Below are positions 1 through 9,044 of a stretch of DNA of 64,000 bases, one piece after another. Position numbers and translations under genes: made by a program. Location of the stretch: assembly GCF_026625565.1 (NCBI RefSeq), contig NZ_CP112998.1, positions 5,482,001-5,546,000 of the forward strand, given 5' to 3'. The DNA is from Dyadobacter pollutisoli. Its GTDB lineage: Bacteria > Bacteroidota > Bacteroidia > Cytophagales > Spirosomataceae. Position 1 is the first letter of the stretch, and each line of letters begins with the position of its first letter. Below the pieces are notes generated by a model, which saw only the letters and a list, made by a program, of their open reading frames with translations, made no database searches and had not been told where the DNA came from.

Positions 1-81
1 ATCTGTCTATTGCTTTACAGTTACCACAATTTTGGCCAAAGTGAAGTGAAAGATTCCCTTCATCCAGTAAACAGAGCAAAA

Positions 82-738
82 ATGAATGTATACTTTTTAA
101 GCGGTCTCGGCGCAGATAAACGGGTTTTCAGCCAGCTAACACTCGACGACCAATTTATCATTCATCATATCGAATGGATTAAGCCGCTCAAAAAAGAACT
201 GTTGTCACATTACGCCGGACGGCTTGTCGCACAAATCGATACCACGCAGGCTTTCCAGCTCGTGGGGCTCTCATTCGGGGGAATTATCGCTTCCGAACTT
301 TCCAACATTGTCCATCCCGAACAGATCGTCATCATTTCAAGTACGCCGACCGGGGTTCCTATTTCGAAATTTTACAGAGGTTTGGTTAAATTTTTGCTAC
401 TTTCTCCTTTCGCAGCACCGCTTTTGAAATCAACGAATTCTTTGACCTACAAATTTTTCGGCGCGGATACGCCGGAGCTAAAAACACTGCTGAAAGACAT
501 TTTACACGATACCGACAGTAAATTTTTGAAGTGGGCGCTCATACGCATGAGTAGTTGGGAGCGGAAAACCAGGGCCGAAAATCTGTATCACATTCACGGG
601 TCAGCCGACCGGTTGATTTCCATTAAACTGGTGAAGCCCGATGTAGTCATTGAAGGCGGAGGGCATTTGATGGTGTATGCCCAGGCCAAACAGATATCTG
701 CTATTTTGAACAAAAAACTGAAAAGTGAGGAATACTAG
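82..738 (+). CDS. alpha/beta hydrolase fold protein
   Basis: A 218-residue cytoplasmic alpha/beta hydrolase of unknown substrate. The nucleophile elbow GLSFGG places the serine at residue 64, with D176 (in HGSADR) and H195 (in GGGHLM) completing a plausible catalytic triad; the N-terminal strand FLSGLGADKRVF gives the oxyanion region. The frame is open upstream to a TTG at position 10, but the ATG at 82 begins exactly at the first beta strand (MNVYFLSG) and is preferred. It stands alone on the plus strand, convergent with the oxidoreductase that follows 9 bases later. It could be an esterase or lipase; the substrate cannot be told from sequence. Confidence 0.8.
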   Translation: MNVYFLSGLGADKRVFSQLTLDDQFIIHHIEWIKPLKKELLSHYAGRLVAQIDTTQAFQLVGLSFGGIIASELSNIVHPEQIVIISSTPTGVPISKFYRGLVKFLLLSPFAAPLLKSTNSLTYKFFGADTPELKTLLKDILHDTDSKFLKWALIRMSSWERKTRAENLYHIHGSADRLISIKLVKPDVVIEGGGHLMVYAQAKQISAILNKKLKSEEY

Positions 739-747
739 CCTGTCTCA

Positions 748-1725
748 CTACCAGTTATTGACCAGGACAATTTTTCCGATATGCCCGCTACTTTCCATCA
801 ATGTGTGCGCCTGGGCTGCTTCGGAAAGCTGGAACTGACGCGATATAACTGATTTGAACTTACCATTTTCCAAAATCGGCCAGACATGCTGCTTTATTTC
901 TGCCGCCAGTTTTGACTTAAATTCGGGGTCGCGATTCCGCAGGGTGCTGCCGGTAATCGTGAGCCGGTTTTTCATGACCAGCCCAAAATCAATACTATCC
1001 ACTTTGTTCCCATTCATAGTATTAATAAAGACAAGTCGCCCGTCAGCATGGAGCAGCCGCATATTTTTGGGAATGTAGCTACCGCCCACCATGTCGAGGA
1101 TCACGTCCATTCCTCTGGTTTTCAGTATTTCTTCGAAGTCTTCTTTTTTATAATTAATACTGAGATCAGCTCCCAGCTCGTCACATGCTTGACATTTCTC
1201 GTCAGAGCCCGCAGTCGTAAAAACCTGTGCACCAAATGCTTTCGCAAGTTGAATGGCTGTAATACCAATGCCGCTGCTTCCGCCATGTACCAGAAAATTT
1301 TCACCTTTCTGCAATGCGCCTCTCTGAAACACATTATGCCAAACCGTAAACACGGTCTCTGGCAAAGAAGCCGCTTCTGCAAAGTCAAAACCGTGAGGTA
1401 ATGGAAGACAATGTCCCGCGTGAGCCAGCGCATATTCCGCGTAGCCGCCTCCTGTAAGCAATGCACAAACCTGGTCACCGACTTTCCAATCCGTTACAAA
1501 ATCACCAGTTTGCTCAATAGTTCCGGCTACTTCGAGGCCTGGAATGTCTTTCGGCGCTCCGGGCGGTGGCGGATAGTTCCCTTTCCGCTGAAAAACATCA
1601 GGGCGGTTGATACCCGCTGCATACACTTTGATCAATACCTCATTTGCACCGGGTTTCGGAATGTCCGTTTCCCTGATCTGCAAAACGTCAGGAGCGCCGG
1701 GCTGGGTGATAACTACGGCTTTCAT
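748..1725 (-). CDS. NAD(P)H quinone oxidoreductase, zinc-independent MDR family
   Basis: A 325-residue medium-chain dehydrogenase/reductase of the quinone oxidoreductase (QOR/PIG3) branch, expected to reduce quinones or enones with NADPH in the cytoplasm. The N-terminal GroES-like part shows the typical MKAVVI start and AAGINRPD motif; the Rossmann nucleotide site HGGSSGIG lies at about residues 147-154. The structural and catalytic zinc cysteines of true alcohol dehydrogenases are absent, as expected for QOR. It is followed by the YccF gene upstream on the same strand (23-base gap), so the two may share a transcript. The exact substrate is unknown. Confidence 0.88.
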   Translation of the reverse strand: MKAVVITQPGAPDVLQIRETDIPKPGANEVLIKVYAAGINRPDVFQRKGNYPPPPGAPKDIPGLEVAGTIEQTGDFVTDWKVGDQVCALLTGGGYAEYALAHAGHCLPLPHGFDFAEAASLPETVFTVWHNVFQRGALQKGENFLVHGGSSGIGITAIQLAKAFGAQVFTTAGSDEKCQACDELGADLSINYKKEDFEEILKTRGMDVILDMVGGSYIPKNMRLLHADGRLVFINTMNGNKVDSIDFGLVMKNRLTITGSTLRNRDPEFKSKLAAEIKQHVWPILENGKFKSVISRQFQLSEAAQAHTLMESSGHIGKIVLVNNW

Positions 1726-1748
1726 TACAGGTTATTTGAGAAAATAAA

Positions 1749-2117
1749 TTAATAAACCTCTTTACCAAAAGGAGTGAAAGACAGGCTCATCAATTTGAAA
1801 TGCTGTTTCGCAAATGGAAGGCCAATGATGGTAATGGCAAGAATTATTCCAAAAAACAGGTGCGTCAGCGCAATCCAGATTCCGCCGAGAAATATCCATG
1901 CAATATTAAACAATGTAGACAGGCAGCCTGTGCTTGCAGGCACTTCCCGCACCTGCTGCCCGAAAGGGAACAGGGCCAGAATACCAATTTTGAAGCATTG
2001 AAGACCAAAAGGGATACCAATGATGGTAGCGCAGAGAATCAGGCCGGAGATCATATATTCGAGGAAAACGATAAAGCCACCAAAAACCAGCCAAATTATA
2101 TTTCCGATCAGATTCAT
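1749..2117 (-). CDS. YccF domain-containing inner membrane protein
   Basis: A 122-residue membrane protein made of two YccF (DUF307) repeats. Each repeat has the hallmark GxxxG hydrophobic stretch followed by the IIGIPFGLQCFK or IIGLPFAKQHFK motif and an (F/T)PFG turn. Three to four membrane segments are visible. YccF proteins are widespread inner-membrane proteins of unknown function; length is close to the usual 120-150 residues. Probably co-transcribed with the downstream oxidoreductase. Confidence 0.85.
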   Translation of the reverse strand: MNLIGNIIWLVFGGFIVFLEYMISGLILCATIIGIPFGLQCFKIGILALFPFGQQVREVPASTGCLSTLFNIAWIFLGGIWIALTHLFFGIILAITIIGLPFAKQHFKLMSLSFTPFGKEVY

Positions 2118-2183
2118 TTTGAAATGGGTTTAATGCGAAACAATGAGTAAGATTTGAGGTAAATCTAGTGCCTGCGAACCTGG

Positions 2184-2846
2184 CTAGCCAATGTTTTTGA
2201 CAGGCGGTACAAGCGACAAACGATCGGAAGATATCGCTGAATTCCAGTTATCGATCTTTAATAATCGGAAAAATTCTACTTCTTCCAGTTCCTTTACGGC
2301 TCCCGGTGCAAGGTCTCCCAGTTCCAGGTTTTCAATGCTCGCCCTGACCAGCCTTTTACAGCGATGGCCGGCAGTGCGCACCATTTTCCTGACCTGGTGA
2401 TATTTCCCTTCAGTTAATGTAATGCTCAGCCAGGTATTCGGCACATTTTCGTTGGCCTCATTTTTAAGTTTTGATAACATCGGCGGACGCGCAATGATGT
2501 CCACCTCGCAGGGAGATGTAACATAGTCTCCTCCTCCTTTGACCCGGATAGCAATGCCCGTGCGCAGAATTTCCAATGTTTCCTGACTGACGTGGTAACC
2601 CACATTGACCCAATAAGTACGTTTGTGAGGTACTTCGCCCTGAAACAGCAGGCTGGTCACTTTTTTGTTGGTAGTAAGGATCAATAACCCCTCGGAATGG
2701 CTGTCCAGCCGCCCGATCGCATGCGTCCCCTCCGGAAAATCATAATCCAGGTCACCCAGCAAGCAAACATCGTCGGAGCTGACAAACTGCGAAACCATGT
2801 TCGCGGGCTTGTTAATTATAAAGTAGCGTAATGTAGTTGGGGTCAT
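2184..2846 (-). CDS. RluE-like rRNA pseudouridine synthase (RsuA/RluB family)
   Basis: Isomerises a uridine to pseudouridine in ribosomal RNA. The catalytic aspartate sits in GRLDSHSEGLLILT, and the family's later motifs (LTEGKYHQVRKM and RLVRASIENLELGDL) follow in order. There is no N-terminal S4 domain, which fits RluE-type (23S U2457) enzymes better than RsuA or RluB. The frame stays open to 2900, but the ATG at 2846 starts right before the conserved LRYFIINKPANMV and avoids running into the toxin gene upstream; that gives 220 residues. It lies 8 bases after the stop of the ParE-like reading frame. Confidence 0.87.
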   Translation of the reverse strand: MTPTTLRYFIINKPANMVSQFVSSDDVCLLGDLDYDFPEGTHAIGRLDSHSEGLLILTTNKKVTSLLFQGEVPHKRTYWVNVGYHVSQETLEILRTGIAIRVKGGGDYVTSPCEVDIIARPPMLSKLKNEANENVPNTWLSITLTEGKYHQVRKMVRTAGHRCKRLVRASIENLELGDLAPGAVKELEEVEFFRLLKIDNWNSAISSDRLSLVPPVKNIG

Positions 2847-2854
2847 TAATGTGT

Positions 2855-3145
2855 TTAAAATTCCCACCCCAAATTTTCGGGATCTTGGTGAGTATTCCAA
2901 ATAGTTAAAATATGAACCTCGGTTTCGGTCTCTTCATAAACCATGAAGTAGTCACGGACGATTTTTATCCGCACATTTTCCTCATCCGTAAGTTTACCTA
3001 TTTTGGGAAAGGCGGCTATCAATCTCGACGCCTCTTTGAATTGCTGATTGAGCTTTTGCGCGTAGGTTTTTGACTTATTTCTTCTGATCCAATAGCTTAA
3101 AATATGTTTACGATCATCCAGAGCTTTAAGCGACCATTTTACATT
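2855..3145 (-). pseudogene. ParE/RelE-family toxin reading frame without a usable start codon
   Basis: An open frame of 96 codons reads KWSLKALDDRKHILSYW at its start, continues with a helical hairpin and ends in the family's beta sheet (RIKIVRDYFMVYEET and EVHILTIWNTHQDP). This is a typical ParE/RelE mRNA-interferase or gyrase-toxin fold. However, the frame begins AAT GTA AAA TGG straight after an in-frame TAA (3146-3148) and has no ATG, GTG or TTG until codon 38 or so. Restoring one G after the ATG at 3141-3143 would give ATG GTA AAA TGG, the start expected for the family (MVKW), overlapping the antitoxin stop. So a one-base loss, a sequencing error, or recoding from the antitoxin frame are the options. 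The antitoxin gene upstream is open. Confidence 0.7.
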
Positions 3146-3374
3146 TTAGCCATTCCTCAATATTATCATTTGCCTCCTGATCAGTTAAAAATTCTCCGCT
3201 TTTAATTTGTTCCCGTCCGGTGTTGATAGCAGATCTTTGATCAGCGGTTAATTTAAAAGGCTCGTCAATTCCAGTTTCCATACCCAGCAAACGATACGCC
3301 TCAGCGAGAAGATCTTCATTTTCAATCTCCTGAATTTTGCTAATCAACCGTTCTTTCAAATCGACTGTGGACAT
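3126..3374 (-). CDS. antitoxin of a ParE/RelE-type toxin-antitoxin pair
   Basis: An 82-residue acidic, helical protein (LKERLISKIQEIENEDLLAEAYRLL) of the small antitoxin kind that commonly precedes ParE/RelE toxins in Bacteroidota. The C-terminal part (TGREQIKSGEFLTDQEANDNIEEWLK) is the probable toxin-binding tail. It overlaps the downstream toxin frame by 20 bases. Its last five residues (CKMVA) exist only because of the same one-base anomaly that removes the toxin start: with one extra G the gene would stop directly after WLKW. Identification rests on pattern and on the toxin neighbour. Confidence 0.7.
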   Translation of the reverse strand: MSTVDLKERLISKIQEIENEDLLAEAYRLLGMETGIDEPFKLTADQRSAINTGREQIKSGEFLTDQEANDNIEEWLKCKMVA

Positions 3375-3423
3375 AATGCTGTTGTTTGATTATCCGAAAA
3401 TACAAAACTTTTCAGTCTGTTGG

Positions 3424-4473
3424 CTACTTCCCGTGCCCCTTTTCATAATGCGCCTTCAACATATCTTCTCCAAAATCATTGGTCAAATCCCTCACGACTG
3501 AATGGATGTGGTTGCCACCGTTTTGGGTATTGTCGAATTCAATGAGGAAAGTGGGGCCGTGAATGCGGTAGTAATGTCCGTGCCCTGATCCTATCTCTGG
3601 TTTTTGATCCCCCATCCAGGCAAAATGTATTTGGTTCAGGTCCCCTTTTTCAAGCTGGCGCCACTGCTGGGCTTTCAAAGTGACGTGATACCGGAGCAGA
3701 TATGCCATGATCAGGTCTTTGAACAGCACCTTTTGTCCAACCGTCATTTCGCCCATTGGAATACCCTCCATTTTTTCCAGTGAAGCCTTCCTGGAATTGG
3801 ATGTAAACATTTCATTAGGAGCCTGTGAGCCTAGCAACGCCTTTTTTGCCTGAGATTCATCAAGACTATTCAGCAGCGCAAATGCCAGATCCTGCTCTGC
3901 TTTTAATATGCGTTTGCCTTTCTGAGGTACCTCGGCAAGGACCTGACCTGGGTTGCTGCCCATAAAACTCGGTGTGTAACTAACCTGCCCATTCATTGAA
4001 GAAAAATGCAGGGACAAATGATGCCCTTCCATGCGCCAGCCCCAGGGATCGGTACCCGGTGTTCCAAAAACGAGGAATGCATAATTTTCCGGATCGCGGT
4101 AAGTATCATTCGCCGGGCGGGTTTCCACAACTCTCAGCACATTTTCAAGATCAATGATCTGCTCCGTCTTACTGTACCCTTCCTGACTCAAAACCAGGCT
4201 GACTATCGCCATGGCGGCTTTTCGCTGGTTGGCGTCCATACCTTTAAATGTCAACCCTTTTCTCGCCCGGGGTGTAAAGTTCCAGTCAAACCGAGCCGGA
4301 TCGGTGTAGGAAAGCATGGTTTCTTTCTTCTGTTCGGGCGAAAGCGTTTTCAAGAAAGTATTGGCCGCATCGGCCATTCGCGTCGCCAGTCTTTCTTCTT
4401 TATTTTCAAACACAAAAGCCCCGGAAATGATCATCAGTGTGATCAGGCAGGCTAGTATCGATATCTTTTTCAT
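3424..4473 (-). CDS. DUF3500 domain-containing exported protein
   Basis: A 349-residue protein with an N-terminal signal peptide or anchor (KKISILACLITLMIISGAFVF). The body matches the DUF3500 pattern: an N-terminal LSPEQKKET region, a central WGWRMEGHHLSLHF motif and a C-terminal stretch YYRIHGPTFLIEFDNTQNG followed by NHIHSVVRDLTNDFG. The repeated histidines and acids (GHH, GHGHYY, NHIH) look like metal ligands, but the function of DUF3500 is not known. It stands alone, divergent from the dGTPase. Confidence 0.85.
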   Translation of the reverse strand: MKKISILACLITLMIISGAFVFENKEERLATRMADAANTFLKTLSPEQKKETMLSYTDPARFDWNFTPRARKGLTFKGMDANQRKAAMAIVSLVLSQEGYSKTEQIIDLENVLRVVETRPANDTYRDPENYAFLVFGTPGTDPWGWRMEGHHLSLHFSSMNGQVSYTPSFMGSNPGQVLAEVPQKGKRILKAEQDLAFALLNSLDESQAKKALLGSQAPNEMFTSNSRKASLEKMEGIPMGEMTVGQKVLFKDLIMAYLLRYHVTLKAQQWRQLEKGDLNQIHFAWMGDQKPEIGSGHGHYYRIHGPTFLIEFDNTQNGGNHIHSVVRDLTNDFGEDMLKAHYEKGHGK

Positions 4474-4600
4474 ATACAGGCTATTTAGGAATTCTACAAT
4501 TCATTCTGATAAAAGTAAAAGGGGCAAACTGTTTGAAACTACCATTAGGCGAGGCAGCCTGATTACTAGTCTGTAATTTTCAGTAATTGCCGAAAGCAGT

Positions 4601-4608
4601 TAGCTTTG
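4601..4608 (+). promoter_or_regulatory. -7 element of the dgt promoter
   Basis: TAGCTTTG fits the Bacteroidota -7 consensus TAnnTTTG and lies 21 bases before the preferred dgt ATG. No clear TTG is found 19-20 bases upstream, so the -33 side is weak. Confidence 0.4.
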
Positions 4609-4629
4609 CCCTGCACAAATTTTAACATT

Positions 4630-5973
4630 ATGAAGTGGGAAAAATTACTTTCTGCAAAGCGCTGGGGAAGTGAAGACAAGTACAATCCTGATCCGGCCGA
4701 GGCCAGGTCTGAATTTCAGCGTGATTACGACCGGCTGATATTTTCCTCTCCGTTTCGCCGGTTGCAGAATAAAACACAGGTTTTCCCGCTACCAGGCAGC
4801 GTTTTTGTCCATAACCGCCTTACACACAGCCTCGAAGTAGCCAGCGTAGGGAAATCGCTGGGACGGATTTTTTATAATAAGCTTAAAAATGATGACCCGG
4901 ATATCGACAACAAATTGCCGCTTATCAGTGAGATCGGGAACATTGTTTCGGCTGCCTGCCTCGCGCATGACCTGGGTAACCCGGCGTTCGGGCATTCGGG
5001 GGAGGCTGCTATCTCACATTACTTCACCGACGATGCGGGGCTTAAATACAAGAACACAGTCACCGACGCGCAATGGACCGACCTGATCCATTTTGAGGGA
5101 AACGCCAATGCATTTCGCATTCTCACGCATCCCTATGCAGGAAAAGGTTACGGCAGTTTCGCGCTCACGTACTCGACACTGGCTTCCATTGCCAAGTACC
5201 CCTGCGAGTCGCTGGCAGGACATAACAAGTCACAAATCCATACCAAGAAATACGGCTTCTTCCAGTCGGAGCAATCGGGGTTTCAGAAAATAGCGGATGA
5301 CCTTGAACTGGAAATGGTCACCGGCTCGCCATTGGTTTTCAAGCGACACCCACTAGTTTACCTGGTAGAGGCCGCGGACGACATTTGCTACAACATTATC
5401 GATCTTGAAGACGCCCACCGTCTCAAAATCCTGTCATACCACGAAGTGGAAACCCTATTATTGAGGCTGTGTAATGACCCTAAAATGCCAGCCCGACTGG
5501 CTGATATTGACGATGATGACGCCAAGATCAGTCTGCTCAGGGCAAAGTCCATCAATAACCTGATCGGCACTTGTTCAGATTTATTTTATAGTGAACAAAA
5601 AGCAGTACTGGACGGGGATTTCAACCTCAGTCTGATCGACGGCATTGCCGAACCTTACCGGACGGTGATGAAGGATATTGCCAAAATCTCAGTCAGTAAA
5701 ATTTATAATTATTCCTCGGTCGTACAGATAGAAGTGGCGGGTTACAAAGTAATGGGCGGTCTGCTGGAAGAATTTATCCCGGCCTATCTCAACAACAATT
5801 CACATTACACTAGAAAGCTGGTTGACCTGATTCCCAAGCAGTTCATCACATCCAAAACAGACGAATATTCAAAGATCCAGACGGTGTTGGATTTTGTGTC
5901 GGGGATGACCGATTTATACGCCGTGGAATTGTTCAGAAAAATCAAAGGAATTTCTTTCCCTTCCATAGCGTAA
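4630..5973 (+). CDS. dgt: deoxyguanosinetriphosphate triphosphohydrolase-like protein (dGTPase)
   Basis: Hydrolyses dGTP (or other dNTPs) to the nucleoside and triphosphate, controlling dNTP pools. The 447-residue protein carries the HD-superfamily metal site: the first histidine in NRLTHSLEVA (H66) and the HD pair in CLAHDLGNPAFGHSGE (H113, D114). The N-terminal FRRLQNKTQVF and HNRLTHS blocks are characteristic of Dgt. The ATG at 4630 (MKWEKLLS) is chosen over a TTG at 4606. It is a single-gene unit, followed by a 108-base gap before the FIST gene. Confidence 0.93.
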   Translation: MKWEKLLSAKRWGSEDKYNPDPAEARSEFQRDYDRLIFSSPFRRLQNKTQVFPLPGSVFVHNRLTHSLEVASVGKSLGRIFYNKLKNDDPDIDNKLPLISEIGNIVSAACLAHDLGNPAFGHSGEAAISHYFTDDAGLKYKNTVTDAQWTDLIHFEGNANAFRILTHPYAGKGYGSFALTYSTLASIAKYPCESLAGHNKSQIHTKKYGFFQSEQSGFQKIADDLELEMVTGSPLVFKRHPLVYLVEAADDICYNIIDLEDAHRLKILSYHEVETLLLRLCNDPKMPARLADIDDDDAKISLLRAKSINNLIGTCSDLFYSEQKAVLDGDFNLSLIDGIAEPYRTVMKDIAKISVSKIYNYSSVVQIEVAGYKVMGGLLEEFIPAYLNNNSHYTRKLVDLIPKQFITSKTDEYSKIQTVLDFVSGMTDLYAVELFRKIKGISFPSIA

Positions 5974-6081
5974 ATGGCGTATTTACTAGATTTACATAGG
6001 GTTAGCTATAAAAGTAATTCGTCTGTCAAAAGTTTTGCTTAAATTGTAATTCGAATTTTTAGCCGTAAACCATCCCCCTTT

Positions 6082-7206
6082 ATGCAAATTGAGCAGTTCG
6101 TTTACACAGACGGCGCCACCCCGATCCGATTCTCCTTTACCCCACAATTGCTCTTTATTTTTGGAAATCGAGAACTGCTTGAAAAAAGCGACATTACAAG
6201 CCAGTTAGCCGAAAAATATCCGGACGCAATTTTCTCCGGATGCTCCACCGCGGGGGAAATTGCAAACGAATCGGTACGGGACCATAGCATTATTATAACG
6301 GGGATTCTTTTTAAAAATACAGTCGTCAAGAGTTCAAAAATAGCCTTAAACAGCGTGCTGTACAGCAGCGTCGATGCCGGTAGAAAGCTGGTTGCTCTCT
6401 TTCCTGGCGAGGGTTTGAAACATGTATTTGTAGTTTCCGATGGCCTGCGTGTTAATGGGACTGATTTGGTAAAGGGAATGACTGAAGGCCTGGCTACAGA
6501 GGTAACACTTACTGGTGGACTGGCAGGAGACGGGTCACAGTTCTCCAAAACCCTGATCGTTGAGCCCGACGGTAATATCGCCAGTGAATCCGTGGCAGCG
6601 ATTGGCTTTTACGGAGATTCACTCTCGATTGGCTTTGGCTCACGGGGCGGCTGGGATAGTTTCGGGCTTGACAGAATGGTCACAAAATCCACTGAAAACG
6701 TGCTTTTTGAGATAGACGGACAACCCGCGCTTGACCTTTATAAGTCTTTTCTTGGCGACAAAGCCAAAGATCTTCCCTCATCGGGACTACTTTTTCCGCT
6801 CAGTATGCGGGACAGCGAAGAACGCGCACCGGTAGTGAGAACGATTTTGGGTATCAATGAAGAAGATAAAAGCCTCACATTTGCAGGCGATATTCCGCAG
6901 GGATCGTTTGTCAGACTGATGAAAGCCAATAACGACAGGCTGATCACCGGCGCCGAAGAAGCTGCGCATGCTGCCTCAAAAGGGCTTACCAACAGTCCTG
7001 AGCTCGCCATTCTTGTAAGTTGTGTGGGTCGTAAGCTGGTACTCAAGCAAATGGTGGAAGAAGAAGTGGAAAGTGTTTCAGAAGTATTGGGGGGCCCTGT
7101 GATGACCGGCTTTTACTCATACGGAGAGCTGGCACCTTTCAACAGGGACTCATTGTGTGAGCTTCATAACCAAACTATGACCATTACCACTTTCAGGGAA
7201 CAGTAG
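6082..7206 (+). CDS. FIST domain sensory protein
   Basis: A 374-residue soluble protein with FIST_N (about residues 20-220, including FSGCSTAGEI and GGLAGDG) and FIST_C (about 220-360, ending MTGFYSYGELAP). FIST domains are predicted to sense small ligands, perhaps amino acids, and are usually coupled to signalling proteins. That holds here: the histidine kinase gene starts one base after this stop codon, so the FIST protein is very likely co-translated with it and may act as its input partner. Ligand unknown. Confidence 0.9.
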   Translation: MQIEQFVYTDGATPIRFSFTPQLLFIFGNRELLEKSDITSQLAEKYPDAIFSGCSTAGEIANESVRDHSIIITGILFKNTVVKSSKIALNSVLYSSVDAGRKLVALFPGEGLKHVFVVSDGLRVNGTDLVKGMTEGLATEVTLTGGLAGDGSQFSKTLIVEPDGNIASESVAAIGFYGDSLSIGFGSRGGWDSFGLDRMVTKSTENVLFEIDGQPALDLYKSFLGDKAKDLPSSGLLFPLSMRDSEERAPVVRTILGINEEDKSLTFAGDIPQGSFVRLMKANNDRLITGAEEAAHAASKGLTNSPELAILVSCVGRKLVLKQMVEEEVESVSEVLGGPVMTGFYSYGELAPFNRDSLCELHNQTMTITTFREQ

Positions 7207-7207
7207 A

Positions 7208-8548
7208 ATGTCAACGATTGAGATAACAGACACGAACTATCACAGGTTATTAAAGAGACAAATCAGAAAATCACTGCCACCGGAGCTGGCTGAACATCCG
7301 GGCATGCACGACTTTCTTTTGTCAGTAAACCAGGCCTATACCGAGTATCAGGATGACCTGGGGCGTGTAGAACTAATATTGGAGCAAAGTTCCAGCGAAT
7401 TGTTCAAAGCCAACCGTGAGCTTAGCCGTATTGCCCAGGAAAAAACAGAGGAAGCCGCGCTGACGAGCAAAAGACTGGAAGAAGTGGTCGGCAGCATTTC
7501 AGAAGTACTGGTGCAGCTGGATGGTCAGGGGAACATTATTTACCTCAATGAAGCCTGGAAAACAATCACCGGCTATCCGGTACATGAAAGTCTTGGCCGC
7601 AACTGGATGGAGTTCTTTTCGAGTCAGGATTCAAAGCAAAAAGTGGCTGAAATTTTAAATTCTGAAATTCAGACAGTCAATGACACCATCCAGATCATTA
7701 CGCCGTTGGGTGAGGAAAAATGGCTTGGCGTATCATTAAGCCCACATTTTGTCGATGATGCGCATGCTGGCTACAATGGTACCTTTTCCGACGTAACGGC
7801 AAGGATTAATGCAGAAAAGACATTAAAATCCTACATGCGCGATCTGGAAAAGATCAATGCCGAGCTCGATCAGTTTGCCTACGTGGTAAGTCATGACTTA
7901 AAGGCGCCGTTGAGGGCGATCCACAATTTGTCAGAATGGATTGAGGAGGACATCACTGATCTGCTGAACCAGGAGAACAGGGATCAATTCAGATTATTAC
8001 GAGCACGGGTTCACAGGATGGAAAACCTGATCAATGGAATATTGTCCTACTCACGGGCAGGGCGCATTAAAACAGTCAAAGAAAAATTCCTGGTTAAAAA
8101 CGTTGTGGATGATCTCTGCGAGACGTTTGCGACTAAGAAGCCGGTGACATTTAATATTGAGGGCAACCAGGACCTTGAAATTGAAACCGAAAAGATCACC
8201 CTCACTCAGATCTTGCAGAACTTTATCTCCAATGGTATCAAATACAATGATAAGCCAGAGGTGGAATTGACTATCGGCTGGATGGAACGTGAGTCGGAAT
8301 ATGAATTTTTTGTGGGCGACAATGGGCCGGGAATCAGTCCTGAATATCACGAAAAAATCTTTGTTATTTTTCAGACTTTACAGGCGAGGGATGTTGTGGA
8401 AAGCACCGGAGTCGGACTTGCGATTGTAAAGAAGATCATTGACGAGAAAGGCGGAAGCATCCGGATTGAAACCGTGATGAATGAAGGGACTACGTTCTTT
8501 TTTACCTGGCCAAAAAATGAATTGAAAAATATCGAAACCGCTGCATAA
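7208..8548 (+). CDS. PAS sensor histidine kinase
   Basis: A 446-residue cytoplasmic kinase with no membrane segments. An N-terminal coiled coil (about residues 40-95) leads into a PAS domain (about 95-200, with GNIIYLNEAWKTITGY), then HisKA with the phospho-acceptor H229 in VSHDLKAPLRAI, and HATPase_c with N, G1 and G2 boxes (FISNGIKYND, DNGPGISPEY, GVGLAIVKKI). The HisKA type resembles phytochrome-class kinases. It probably receives its signal from the FIST protein and passes phosphate to the small receiver gene 40 bases downstream. Confidence 0.92.
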   Translation: MSTIEITDTNYHRLLKRQIRKSLPPELAEHPGMHDFLLSVNQAYTEYQDDLGRVELILEQSSSELFKANRELSRIAQEKTEEAALTSKRLEEVVGSISEVLVQLDGQGNIIYLNEAWKTITGYPVHESLGRNWMEFFSSQDSKQKVAEILNSEIQTVNDTIQIITPLGEEKWLGVSLSPHFVDDAHAGYNGTFSDVTARINAEKTLKSYMRDLEKINAELDQFAYVVSHDLKAPLRAIHNLSEWIEEDITDLLNQENRDQFRLLRARVHRMENLINGILSYSRAGRIKTVKEKFLVKNVVDDLCETFATKKPVTFNIEGNQDLEIETEKITLTQILQNFISNGIKYNDKPEVELTIGWMERESEYEFFVGDNGPGISPEYHEKIFVIFQTLQARDVVESTGVGLAIVKKIIDEKGGSIRIETVMNEGTTFFFTWPKNELKNIETAA

Positions 8549-8588
8549 CCCATATTTAATAACCGATCATACTAGATTAGAAAACCAA

Positions 8589-9023
8589 ATGATATCCTTT
8601 TCAAACCCGGTTCCCATGACCATACTCCTGGTAGAAGATGATGAAGTAGATGTAATGAACGTCAAACGTGCGTTCAAGAAAAACAACATCTCGAATAAAC
8701 TCGTCGTAGCCCAAAACGGCCTTGAGGCGCTGGCTTTGCTCCGTTCGAGCAACGCGGAAAATCCACGTCCGAGGATCGTCTTACTTGATCTTAATATGCC
8801 AAAAATGGGAGGAATAGAGTTTCTGAAAGAGATCCGTCAGGATCCTGAACTCAGCTCATTGTCGGTATTTGTAATGACTACTTCCAATGAGGATAGTGAT
8901 AAAATCGATGCTTTTAACCTGAATGTAGCGGGCTATATATTGAAACCATTGTCAATGGACCGTTTCATCGCGGCTGTGTCGACCCTGAACAGCTACTGGA
9001 CGCTTTGCGAATATCCTGAATAA
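8589..9023 (+). CDS. single-domain response regulator (Rcp1-like)
   Basis: A 144-residue receiver domain without an output domain. Acidic pocket EDD follows the first strand (TILLVEDDEVD); the phospho-acceptor is D67 in VLLDLNMP; the conserved lysine lies in YILKPLS. It resembles Rcp1-type regulators that pair with phytochrome-like kinases. Translation might instead start at the internal ATG 27 bases on (MTILLVEDD). Its neighbours are a kinase and a hybrid kinase, so it is probably a phosphate relay rather than a transcription factor. Confidence 0.9.
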   Translation: MISFSNPVPMTILLVEDDEVDVMNVKRAFKKNNISNKLVVAQNGLEALALLRSSNAENPRPRIVLLDLNMPKMGGIEFLKEIRQDPELSSLSVFVMTTSNEDSDKIDAFNLNVAGYILKPLSMDRFIAAVSTLNSYWTLCEYPE

Positions 9024-9044
9024 TTAACCCAACTTACAGCCTAT

